Source of the DNA: Actinocrinis sp035653575
Lineage (GTDB): Bacteria > Actinomycetota > Actinomycetes > Streptomycetales > Catenulisporaceae
DNA length: 64,000 nucleotides
Assembly (NCBI RefSeq): GCF_035653575.1
Contig: NZ_DASRBQ010000168.1
Coordinates: forward strand, 17,785 to 81,784
Direction of reading: 5' to 3'
Position 1 is the first letter of the stretch. Each line of letters begins with the position of its first letter. Made by a program: the position numbers and the translations under genes. The notes beneath the pieces were generated by a model. That model saw only the letters and a list, made by a program, of their open reading frames with translations, was not told the DNA's origin and ran no database searches. Below are positions 17,710-25,026 of the stretch, one piece after another.

Positions 17710-18683
17710 GCCTTCTCCCCGCCGTGGCCGTCCGGAAGGTCCATGTGCAAGCGGATGCAGGTGCCCCACGTCAGCTCGGAGCGGATCTCGACCAAGTCGC
17801 ACAGCTGGTGCACGAACCACAGTCCGCAGCCGCCGATCTGGTTGGACGCGGGCCGCACCCGGCCGACCATCGGGTCCTTGATCACCCCGGCGTCCCGGAA
17901 CTCGCACACCAGCGCGCCGTCCTCGACCCAGACGCGCAGGGTACCTTTGCCGCCGCCGTGCCGGATGCTGTTGGACGCGACTTCGGTGACCGCCAGCATC
18001 AGGTCACGGGTCCGGTCGGCGGACAGGTGCTGTGAAAGAGCCCAATCGGTGACGATTTCACGCAGCGTCGTCAGATCGTGGATCGTGTACTGCTTCTCGT
18101 CGTATGGACCGCGTGGCTCCGCGAACTGCGCGAACGCGTACGGTCTGGGCGTGTAATGCTCCGCGACGGTGATCGCGGCTCCGTCCCACACCAGCGGATG
18201 GGAGCGCACAAGTGCCTCAGTGGCCGCCTCCGACTGACCGACCGTGTCATACGGGCAGAGCAGCGACCACGCAGGGGTCCCCGCGAACGCCACGTTGAGC
18301 AGCCACTCGTGGTACTGCAACTCAGACAGTCGCGCGGCGCTGCGACCGCTCCACACGGACTCTCCGATGCCGTGTACCGCACCGGCGTCGCTGTGCTGGT
18401 CGATCCACTCCCGCCAGGCCGGGATCAGCCGGCCCGGGTTGGTGCCGAGAGCCGTGAGATCCATGAACGCCACCGAGTCGCCCTCGCGCAGGTAGCCGCG
18501 CAGCAGGTCGCAACGGTCCTCGGGGGCGCAGATCACGACGCTGGCGTCGGCGGCGCGCGCCTCGTCGACGTAGGCCAGCACCCCGTCGAGATATTCCTCG
18601 GTGCCGGCGTACGGATAGAGCATGTGACGCAGGCCGGCGGCATCAGCGGCAGGCTGTTCGGAGGGAACGGGTGCGGCACTCAC
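17706..18683 (-). CDS. MEDS-domain sensor with HATPase (anti-sigma-factor-like) domain
   Basis: A 325-residue two-domain protein. Residues about 15-185 match the MEDS (methanogen/methylotroph DcmR sensory) fold: HMLYPYAGTEEYLDGVLAYV, VVICAPEDRCDLL, and WSGRSAARLSELQYHEWLLN. Residues about 195-325 are a HATPase_c module with N-box EVASNSIRHGGG and G-box GGCGLWFVHQLCD, as in RsbW-type kinases and anti-sigma factors; there is no phospho-accepting histidine domain. Start GTG 18683 has GGAG 8 bases upstream. The alcohol dehydrogenase follows with a GTGA overlap. Confidence 0.82.
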   Translation of the reverse strand: MSAAPVPSEQPAADAAGLRHMLYPYAGTEEYLDGVLAYVDEARAADASVVICAPEDRCDLLRGYLREGDSVAFMDLTALGTNPGRLIPAWREWIDQHSDAGAVHGIGESVWSGRSAARLSELQYHEWLLNVAFAGTPAWSLLCPYDTVGQSEAATEALVRSHPLVWDGAAITVAEHYTPRPYAFAQFAEPRGPYDEKQYTIHDLTTLREIVTDWALSQHLSADRTRDLMLAVTEVASNSIRHGGGKGTLRVWVEDGALVCEFRDAGVIKDPMVGRVRPASNQIGGCGLWFVHQLCDLVEIRSELTWGTCIRLHMDLPDGHGGEKA

Positions 18684-18838
18684 GGCGAGGTCTCCTGCGC
18701 CATTGTCACCACGTCCTGGCCGCCCGAGGTTGCAGAGCGAGGCGCCAGGCCCGCGCCGCTGGCGCGGCTTGCGGGCCGCCGGGTGGCCGCCCGGCCGAGC
18801 GCCGAGTCGAAAATCGACCATAGCGCACCGGACGCCGC

Positions 18839-18866
18839 TGCCAAGCCACCGCGCGGCAGCTTGGCA
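18839..18866. promoter_or_regulatory. Inverted repeat upstream of the MEDS-HATPase gene
   Basis: TGCCAAGC and GCTTGGCA, 8-bp perfect arms with a 12-base spacer, lie 155 bases before the GTG of the MEDS gene. The 277-base gap 18684-18960 contains no gene; this repeat and a small GTCGA/TCGAC pair near 18806 are its only structure. Operator or terminator of the upstream DUF1737 gene are both possible. Confidence 0.35.
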
Positions 18867-18960
18867 CGGATGTACCATCATCAGCCGCCGAAGGCCGCCA
18901 AGCTGCGAGGCTCCCGAAAGCGGACGGACGGGTGAGCGCGATCGCGCGGCGACGGGCCGG

Positions 18961-19206
18961 TCAGCCCCGGCCGACGATGCTGCTCGTCCCCGGGGAGACG
19001 AATCCGACGACGTGTTCTCTCGCCGCGGGCTCAGGCCACACGACGGCCTGCGCGACGATCGCCTGCCCGCCGCTTACGGCCACCCCCGGGCTGCCGTGCA
19101 GGACGTAACCGAGGTCGAGGGCTTCGCTGACCCGCCGGCAGAACGCTTCGTCGTCTGGGCCGGTCAGCACGCGATAGCGGGGAAGGTCATTCGGTGGTTT
19201 CGCCAT
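18961..19206 (-). CDS. DUF1737-domain protein
   Basis: An 81-residue soluble protein whose core (LPRYRVLTGPDDEAFCRRVSEALDLGY, shown in part as YRVLTGPDDEAFCRRV) and following LHGSPGVAVSGGQAIVAQAVVW match the DUF1737 family. The family has no known function; members often occur as small stand-alone proteins. It lies between the LacI terminator and the MEDS gene on the same strand. Confidence 0.8.
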   Translation of the reverse strand: MAKPPNDLPRYRVLTGPDDEAFCRRVSEALDLGYVLHGSPGVAVSGGQAIVAQAVVWPEPAAREHVVGFVSPGTSSIVGRG

Positions 19207-19249
19207 GATTCGAGCATGCCACGGGGGCTAATCGGCGTGGCGTGACACG

Positions 19250-19298
19250 GCGCCCTTGATGCGTTCGCTGTCAGCGAAAGCGAACGCATCAAGGGCGC
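19250..19298 (-). terminator. 20-bp-arm terminator hairpin after the LacI gene
   Basis: GCGCCCTTGATGCGTTCGCT (19250-19269) is perfectly complementary to 19279-19298, leaving a 9-base loop. It begins 9 bases after the LacI stop at 19307 on the minus strand. An alternative inner stem, TTCGCTG/CAGCGAA (19264-19278), could form instead. No U-run follows. Confidence 0.75.
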
Positions 19299-19306
19299 TG
19301 GTGCCT

Positions 19307-20389
19307 TCAGCCCACGGATCGGCGGGCTGCGGCGGTGGAGGAACGGACCACGAGCCGCACCGGAAGCAGCCTGCCGCGCGGCGCGGTGTCCGAGCCGACG
19401 CGCGCGGGCGTCTCCGCGGATCCGCCGCACGCCTTTCCGAGCAGCAGCTCTACCGCCGACCGGCCGGCCTGCTCCAGCGGCAGCGACACGGTGGTCAGCC
19501 GCGGCGCGCCCATCGAGGCCATCGGGATGTCGTCGAAGCCGGTCACGCTCATCTCCAGCGGCACGTCGATCCGGCGGTCGCGCAGCCTGGCGATCACGCC
19601 GAGCGCCACCAGGTCGTTATACGCGATGACTGCCGTGGCCCCGGATTCCAGGGCGAGATCCGCCACGCGCGCGCCGGAGGCGAACTGCGGCGCGAAGGAG
19701 CCCAGGTCGATGATCCGCATGTCGGTGCCGTGACAGGCCTTGGCCAGTCCCCTGCGCCGCTCGGCGTCGGCGAAGGATTCGCGCGGCCCTCCGGCATACG
19801 CGCAGCGGCGGTGGCCGAGCGCCGCGAGATGCGCGACGATCTGCCGGATCCCGTCACCGCTGTCCAGCAGTACCGCGGGGAATCCGGGCAGCACCCGGTT
19901 GAACAGCACCGTGCTCGAGTGGAGCCCGTTGGGTTGCGGCCCGTTTGGCTGGAGCCCGTGCGAACGCAGCGTGCGCGCCGGCCCGGGGAACTCGCGCAGC
20001 CGCGCCACCGGTAGCCGCGAGGAGAGCAGGATCAGCCCGTCCACCTGCCGACTGATCGAGCTGAGCAGCTCGGCCTCGGCGACCGGATCCTCCGAGGTGT
20101 CCGCGAGCAGCACGTGGTGCCCGCGTTCGCGCGCCGCCGCCTGCACTCCCTTCAGCACGCCGAGGAAGAACGGGTTGGCCACGTCGGGCACGACCGCGCC
20201 GATGAACCCGGTGCGCCCGGTGATCAGGCTGCGGGCGGCCCGGTTCGGCTCGTAGCCGAGCTGCCGGGCCACCTCGATGACCCGCGCCCTGGTGCGTTCG
20301 GCCACCAGGTCGGGGGCGCTAAGGGCACGCGAGACGGTGGCTATAGACACGTCCGCGTGTCGCGCCACATCCCGGATAGTCACCGCCAT
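19307..20389 (-). CDS. LacI-family regulator of the pectin/plant-polysaccharide locus
   Basis: A 360-residue LacI repressor: HTH VTIRDVARHADVSIATVSRA, hinge LGYEPNRAARSL, effector domain through VTGFDDIPMASM and the C-terminal LTTVSLPLEQAGRSAVELL. Residues near 142-156 contain three 15-bp-encoded units giving QPNGPQPNG, an unusual loop insertion. ATG 20389 is preceded by GAGGAGGT at 8-9 bases, better than the longer frame. It follows the GH28 gene on the same strand with 69 bases between. It is the only specific regulator inside the island, so it is the first candidate to control it. Confidence 0.88.
   Translation of the reverse strand: MAVTIRDVARHADVSIATVSRALSAPDLVAERTRARVIEVARQLGYEPNRAARSLITGRTGFIGAVVPDVANPFFLGVLKGVQAAARERGHHVLLADTSEDPVAEAELLSSISRQVDGLILLSSRLPVARLREFPGPARTLRSHGLQPNGPQPNGLHSSTVLFNRVLPGFPAVLLDSGDGIRQIVAHLAALGHRRCAYAGGPRESFADAERRRGLAKACHGTDMRIIDLGSFAPQFASGARVADLALESGATAVIAYNDLVALGVIARLRDRRIDVPLEMSVTGFDDIPMASMGAPRLTTVSLPLEQAGRSAVELLLGKACGGSAETPARVGSDTAPRGRLLPVRLVVRSSTAAARRSVG
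19921..19965. repeat. Three 15-bp repeats inside the LacI gene
   Basis: Units GGAGCCCGTTGGGTT, GCGGCCCGTTTGGCT and GGAGCCCGTGCGAAC lie head to tail and in frame, encoding the QPNG-type loop. Divergence between units suggests an older expansion than the amidase array. Confidence 0.7.
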
Positions 20390-20458
20390 CGCGCGCCTAC
20401 CTCCTCGTTCGCAGGGCATGAGGAAACCCTGTTCGTCCGTAGGATCGGCCGTGCGCCG

Positions 20459-21934
20459 TCAGCCGGTCTTCACGCGCAGCGCCGCGCCGGTCGTGCTCTT
20501 ACCGGTCGCGCTCGACCCGGACGACGAGAAGAACCCGACGTCGTACGGGCTGCCGCTGCCACTCTGTACCACGACATTATTGACCTTGACCGCCGATCCG
20601 TCAGTGGTCAGGAATGCCGGGCGGCCGTCGTTCTTGGCGAAGCCGACTTGGTCGTTCTGGAACGTGATGTTCCCGACGTGCCGCAGCCACCAGCCGTAGG
20701 CGGGCCGGGTGCCGTAGTCCCGGGGGGCGTACGTGGTCGGCTTCTCCGGCGGGTTGATGCTCGCGTCGGAGGCGGGGTCGCCGCCGGGGACGGTGAGGTT
20801 CACGTTGGTCAGCGTCACGCCGGTGACCGGGTGCCCGGGCAGTCCGGTGATGGTGCTGGTGAAGCTGCCGTTGTCACTCAGGTTGGTGCCGGTGACGCCG
20901 GTGATGCTCACCCCGCTGATGGTGCCGGCGCCGGGGTGCCCGGGGCAGCGGCCGCGCGAGCCGATCTTGATGTAGATGGGCGTGGCGGCGCGGGTCATGG
21001 TGATGTTGTCGTAGGTGATGTTCGAGATGTGCGCGCCGTCCATCGAGACGATGCCGATGCCGGCCTTGCCCGCCTCGTTGATGGTGATGTGCGAGAAGTG
21101 CGCGTCGCTGAAGTCGCCGCAGGTCTCCGAGCCGAACTGCAGCGCGTTGTTGCCGGTGGAGGAGACGGTGGTGTTGCTGACGTTGATGTTGGTGCTCGGG
21201 TAGGTGCGGCCGAGCGCGAAGTCGCTCTTGAACACCAGCGCGTCGTCGCTGGAGGCGATGTTGCTGTTGGTGACCGTGAAGTTGGCCGTGTTGATGACGT
21301 TGAAGCCGTCCCGGTCGGAGGCGGTGGAGATGGTCAGGTGGTCGACCGTCACATGGTTGCCGCCGTTGAGCAGGATGCCGAAGTGGCCGCCGTTCTTGAT
21401 GGTGATCCCGGAGAAGGTCAGCCCGTCGACGACCGCGAGCGAGACCGCCTTGTCGGCCTGTCCCGAGCTGATGTTCCCGGTCTTCAGGTTGCCCGCGCCG
21501 TCGATCGTGCCGGAGCCGGTGAACGCGACGTTGGTCAGGTTCTCGCCCCAGATCAGGGCGTCGTGGAAGTGGCTGTGGCCGAAGTCCTGGTACTGCGAGA
21601 ACGAGTTCGGCTCGGCAGCGTCGAAGCCGCTGGAGGCCGCGGTTATGGTGGCGCCGGCGTCCAGCTGGATGTCGACGTTGCTGCGCAGGTGGATGGACAC
21701 CGACTTGTACTTGCCCGCCGGGAACTCGACGGTCCCGCCGCCGCTCGCGGCGCTCGCCGCGGCGATGGCCTTGTTGATGGCCGCGGTGTCGATGGTCGAG
21801 CCGTTGCCGGTGGCGCCGTAGGACTTGACGTTGAAGACCCGGGTGGCGGCCGGGTGTCCGACGGCGAGCGCCGTGGTGGCCGAGGCGGCGAGCAGCCCGC
21901 CGGCGGCGGAGAGCGCGATGAGTGTGCGTTTCAC
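20459..21934 (-). CDS. Secreted GH28-like pectinase, divergent active site
   Basis: A 491-residue exported right-handed beta-helix enzyme of the polygalacturonase family. Signal peptide MKRTLIALSAAGGLLAASA ends near ALA-VGHP. The Pec_lyase_3-type entry (FNVKSYGATGNG, AINKAIAAAS, GGGTVEFPAGKY) is followed by DRDGFN (D209), SSDDALVFKS (D230/D231), and GNNALQFGSE where GHG is expected. Two acidic positions survive but the catalytic-site histidine is absent, so activity may differ from classical polygalacturonase. It has its own leftward promoter facing the other GH28 operon. Confidence 0.85.
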   Translation of the reverse strand: MKRTLIALSAAGGLLAASATTALAVGHPAATRVFNVKSYGATGNGSTIDTAAINKAIAAASAASGGGTVEFPAGKYKSVSIHLRSNVDIQLDAGATITAASSGFDAAEPNSFSQYQDFGHSHFHDALIWGENLTNVAFTGSGTIDGAGNLKTGNISSGQADKAVSLAVVDGLTFSGITIKNGGHFGILLNGGNHVTVDHLTISTASDRDGFNVINTANFTVTNSNIASSDDALVFKSDFALGRTYPSTNINVSNTTVSSTGNNALQFGSETCGDFSDAHFSHITINEAGKAGIGIVSMDGAHISNITYDNITMTRAATPIYIKIGSRGRCPGHPGAGTISGVSITGVTGTNLSDNGSFTSTITGLPGHPVTGVTLTNVNLTVPGGDPASDASINPPEKPTTYAPRDYGTRPAYGWWLRHVGNITFQNDQVGFAKNDGRPAFLTTDGSAVKVNNVVVQSGSGSPYDVGFFSSSGSSATGKSTTGAALRVKTG

Positions 21935-21999
21935 GGTTTTTGTTCATTCCCCTCGGTGGGCGGGCGCGCCGGTGAAAAGGTTTGCTGTCATGCCGGGTT

Positions 22000-22028
22000 G
22001 GTGTATCCCCGCGGCCGGATGACGTCAA
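22000..22028 (-). promoter_or_regulatory. Predicted promoter of the leftward GH28 gene
   Basis: On the minus strand TTGACG (22028-22023) and TACACC (22005-22000) are separated by 17 bases, the same geometry as the TTGACC-17-TAGACC promoters at 22141 and 32585. An inverted copy of GATGAATCA (22036-22044) lies just upstream. The 382-base gap 21935-22316 contains this promoter, the rightward module at 22122-22184 and the palindrome at 22108-22119, but no gene. Confidence 0.5.
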
Positions 22029-22107
22029 AGAGTGTTGATTCATCAGGCCGGTCCGCAAATGCCGATTGCCACCCTGACCTGCGGCGTAAAGATCTCTGAC
22101 TAGACAG

Positions 22108-22119
22108 CCGTTGTAACGG
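22108..22119. promoter_or_regulatory. Palindrome CCGTTGTAACGG in the divergent GH28 spacer
   Basis: Five-base perfect arms CCGTT/AACGG around GT, located between the two divergent promoters and 3 bases before the conserved promoter module. Its CGTT..AACG half-sites resemble those of the LacI-type operator at 9786. It is a candidate site for the local LacI regulator. Confidence 0.4.
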
Positions 22120-22121
22120 AC

Positions 22122-22184
22122 TGAAACATCCGATGAATCATTGACCCGCTAGGGGCACAGGTGTAGACCTCTGATCCGAGTGCC
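22122..22184 (+). promoter_or_regulatory. 63-bp conserved promoter module, copy A
   Basis: Blocks TGAAACATC (22122-22130), TCATTGACC (22138-22146), GGTGTAGACCTCTGA (22160-22174) and CGAGTGCC (22177-22184) occur in the same order and spacing as at 32604-32542 on the minus strand; 50 of 63 bases match without gaps. They contain a sigma-70-type promoter, TTGACC (22141-22146), 17 bases, TAGACC (22164-22169), directed at the GH28-GH27-beta-helix operon. Predicted transcription start is near 22176, leaving a leader of about 140 bases. Confidence 0.75.
22157..22172. promoter_or_regulatory. DasR-response-element-like site over the -10 region, copy A
   Basis: ACAGGTGTAGACCTCT matches 13 of 16 positions of the Streptomyces DasR response element ACTGGTCTAGACCACT (consensus from memory). 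It covers the -10 hexamer, a position suited to repression. The binding protein could be a DasR-like or other GntR/HutC regulator; none is encoded in this window. Confidence 0.5.
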
Positions 22185-22316
22185 GAAATCCGCCCGTAAC
22201 ACCACAGCAAGGTCCTTCGACACGGCCTCACCGCCCCCAGCACACCCCCGGAGCAGGTCGGCGCCGCCGCTACCGGTCGGTCCACTCTTCTTTCCCAAGC
22301 CCTCCCGGAGGACTTC

Positions 22317-23774
22317 ATGAGCAGTACCCCCGACCGCCGCGACGAGGTCGCCCGGCCGGCCGTCAGTCGCCGCGGCCTGCTGGCCGCCGGAGCGGCCGCG
22401 CTCGGCGCCGCGGCCGCCGTCCCCCTGCTCGAAGCGACCGGGGCGCAGGCGGCGCCGGCTCCCCGGCGGCTGCTGGCAGGCTCCGTCACGCGGGTGCGCA
22501 CCTCGGCGATCCCGGTGCTGCCCTGGCCCGCGGCCAACACCATCGTGGCGGACACGAAGCTGCCCGCCTTCCCGTCCGCCACCTTCCCGGTCACCTCGTA
22601 CGGCGCGGTCGCCGACGGCAAGACCGATAACACCGCCGCGTTCGCCAAGGCCATAGCCGCATGCAACGCCGCGGGCGGCGGGCACGTCACGGTGCCCGCG
22701 GGGACGTACGTGACCGGTGCGATCCGCTTGCTCACCAACGTGGACCTGCACCTGGCCAGCGGTGCCACGCTCAAGTTCAGCGGCGATGCGAGCAAGTACC
22801 CGCTCGTGCTGACCCGCTACGAGGGCATCGAGTGCATGAACCGCTCACCGATGATCTACGCGCACGGCGCCTCGAACATCGCGCTGACCGGCTCGGGCGT
22901 TCTCGACGCCTCCGGTACATCCTCGTGGAACCAGGGCTCTGATCGCGCGTACCTGGAGACGTTGGTCGCCAAGGGGGTGCCCGCCAACCAGCGCGTCGTG
23001 CCCGGCTCGGGTCACCAGATGCGCTCGACCTTTGTCGAGCCCTACTCCTGCGACACGGTGCTGATCCAGGGTGTGACGCTGCACAATTCGCGCTTCTGGC
23101 AGCTGCACCCGACGCTGTGCACGAACGTGACGGTCGACTCGGTCACCACCTCGGCGACCAACTCGAACACCGACGGCTGCGACCCGGAGTGCTGCGACCA
23201 CGTGGTGATCCAGAACTGCACGCTGGGCGCCGGAGACGACAACATCGCGATCAAGTCCGGCCGGGACGCCGACGGCCGCCGGATCAACACCCCGTCGCAG
23301 AACATCGTCATCGTCGGCTGCCACATGAGCGGCCCGTGGGGCGCGGTGAGCTGCGGCAGCGAGCTGACCGGCGGCATCCGCAACGTGTACGCGTACAAGA
23401 TCGTGGCGAACCCGACCCGGTACGCGTTGTATGTGAAGTCGAATACGCAGCGCGGCGGCTTCGCGACCAACATCAACCTCGACAGCGTCACCGCGGGGAA
23501 CCAGAAGGGCGCGTTCGCCTTCGTCACGATGACCTACAACGGGCAGCACGGCTCGAACAACCCGGACTTCGGCGGGTTCTCGGTCACCAACTCGACGTGC
23601 GAAAAGGCGCCTTACGCCTTCGACGTCACCGGCCTGAGCGGCGACCCGGTGCACGGCGTGACCGCCTCGCACTGCACCTTCACCAACATCGCGCACGGCA
23701 CGGACGTCATGAGCAACGTCACCGGCGTCTCCTTCAGCAACGTCACCATCAACGGCAAGACGGTGACGAAGTGA
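22317..23774 (+). CDS. Tat-exported GH28 polygalacturonase-like enzyme
   Basis: A 485-residue GH28 enzyme. The signal SRRGLLAAGAAALG has a twin-arginine motif (R18-R19), so it is exported folded. The catalytic region shows NTDG (D286) and GAGDDNIAIKSG (D307/D308). The usual GHG is replaced by SGPWGAV (339-342) and the usual RIK by YVK (372-374), within SNTQRGG that is otherwise typical of bacterial exo-acting members. The acid/base aspartates remain, so hydrolysis is plausible with altered substrate binding. SD CCCGGAGG precedes the ATG. It heads an operon with the GH27 gene (GTGA overlap). Confidence 0.87.
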   Translation: MSSTPDRRDEVARPAVSRRGLLAAGAAALGAAAAVPLLEATGAQAAPAPRRLLAGSVTRVRTSAIPVLPWPAANTIVADTKLPAFPSATFPVTSYGAVADGKTDNTAAFAKAIAACNAAGGGHVTVPAGTYVTGAIRLLTNVDLHLASGATLKFSGDASKYPLVLTRYEGIECMNRSPMIYAHGASNIALTGSGVLDASGTSSWNQGSDRAYLETLVAKGVPANQRVVPGSGHQMRSTFVEPYSCDTVLIQGVTLHNSRFWQLHPTLCTNVTVDSVTTSATNSNTDGCDPECCDHVVIQNCTLGAGDDNIAIKSGRDADGRRINTPSQNIVIVGCHMSGPWGAVSCGSELTGGIRNVYAYKIVANPTRYALYVKSNTQRGGFATNINLDSVTAGNQKGAFAFVTMTYNGQHGSNNPDFGGFSVTNSTCEKAPYAFDVTGLSGDPVHGVTASHCTFTNIAHGTDVMSNVTGVSFSNVTINGKTVTK

Positions 23775-25015
23775 GGCGCCCGATCAGGGTACTGACGGCG
23801 TTCGCGCTGATCGCCGGCGCCGTCACCGCGGCAGCGGTCGCGCAGACCCCCGCCGAGGCGCTGGCCAACGGCCTGGCGCTGACCCCGCCGATGGGCTTCA
23901 ACGACTGGAACGCGGTCGGGTGCGGCACCAGCGAGGCGTTCATCAAGCAGACCGCCGACTTCTTCCACACCCACAAGCTGTCCGACGGCAGCACGCTGCA
24001 GCAGCACGGCTATCAATACGTCAACATCGACGACTGCTGGGCGCTGCCGAGCCGCGACGCGCACGGCAACCTGGTGCCCGACCCGAAGAAGTTCCCTGAC
24101 GGCATCTCGGGCACCGCGGCCTACGTGCACTCCCTGGGCCTCAAGCTCGGGCTCTACAACGACTCCGGCCTCAAGACGTGCAGCTCGCACGGCTTCCCCG
24201 GCTCGTTCCGGCACGAGGCCCAGGACGCCCTCCAATTCGCGAAGTGGGGCGTGGACTACCTCAAGGACGACAACTGCAACCAGGCCTCCGGGCAGGACAC
24301 CCGCGCCGCCACGATCCAGCGCTACACCGCGATGCGCGACGGCCTTGCCGCCGCTCGGAAGCAGACCGGGCAGGCGATCGTGTTCAGCATCTGCCAGAAG
24401 GGCGACAACGGGATCAACACCGAGGACTGGTCGCCCGAGGTGGGCAACCTGTGGCGGACCACCAGCGACGTCCACACGAACTGGACCCGGCTGGATTCGA
24501 TCATCGACAAGAACATCCCGCTGGCCCAGTACGCCGGGCCGGGCGCGTGGAACGACCCGGACATGCTGGAGGTCGGCAACGCGGGGCTGACCGCGACCGA
24601 GCAGCGCACCCAGTTCGGTATGTGGGCGGAGATGGCCGCGCCATTGCTGATCGGCACCAAGCTCGCCTCCGCGACGACGCAGACCCTTGACATTCTCGGC
24701 AACGCGGAGGTCATCGCGGTCGACCAGGACTCGCTGGGCAGGCAGGGCGTGCAGGTCAGCGACAACGGCGGGCTGCGGGTGCTGGCCAAGAAGCTGGCGA
24801 ACGGCGATGTCGCGGTGGCGTTCTTCAACGAGACCGGCGCGACCGCGTCCATCTCCACCACGGCGAGCGCCGTCGGAGTCGGCGGCGCCGCGAGCTACGC
24901 GCTGCGGGACCTGTGGGCGCATAAGACCACGAATACGACCAGCCCGTCGTGGACAGAAAGCGTGCCCTCGCACGGCACGGTCCTGCTCCGCATTCATCCG
25001 ACCGCCGCGAAGTGA
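23771..25015 (+). CDS. Secreted GH27 alpha-galactosidase-like enzyme (first copy)
   Basis: A 414-residue GH27 enzyme with a signal peptide ending near residue 32 (AEALANGLALTPPMGFNDW). Nucleophile D167 lies in VDYLKDDNC and the acid/base D233 in LWRTTSDV; WNDPDMLEVGN and the C-terminal beta-sandwich are present. Start GTG 23771 overlaps the GH28 stop by 4 bases, so both are cotranslated. Alpha-galactosidases or beta-L-arabinopyranosidases of this family strip side chains from galactan, arabinogalactan or galactomannan, which fits a pectin side-chain role. Confidence 0.9.
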   Translation: MRRPIRVLTAFALIAGAVTAAAVAQTPAEALANGLALTPPMGFNDWNAVGCGTSEAFIKQTADFFHTHKLSDGSTLQQHGYQYVNIDDCWALPSRDAHGNLVPDPKKFPDGISGTAAYVHSLGLKLGLYNDSGLKTCSSHGFPGSFRHEAQDALQFAKWGVDYLKDDNCNQASGQDTRAATIQRYTAMRDGLAAARKQTGQAIVFSICQKGDNGINTEDWSPEVGNLWRTTSDVHTNWTRLDSIIDKNIPLAQYAGPGAWNDPDMLEVGNAGLTATEQRTQFGMWAEMAAPLLIGTKLASATTQTLDILGNAEVIAVDQDSLGRQGVQVSDNGGLRVLAKKLANGDVAVAFFNETGATASISTTASAVGVGGAASYALRDLWAHKTTNTTSPSWTESVPSHGTVLLRIHPTAAK

Positions 25016-25026
25016 GGGGACCGGCC

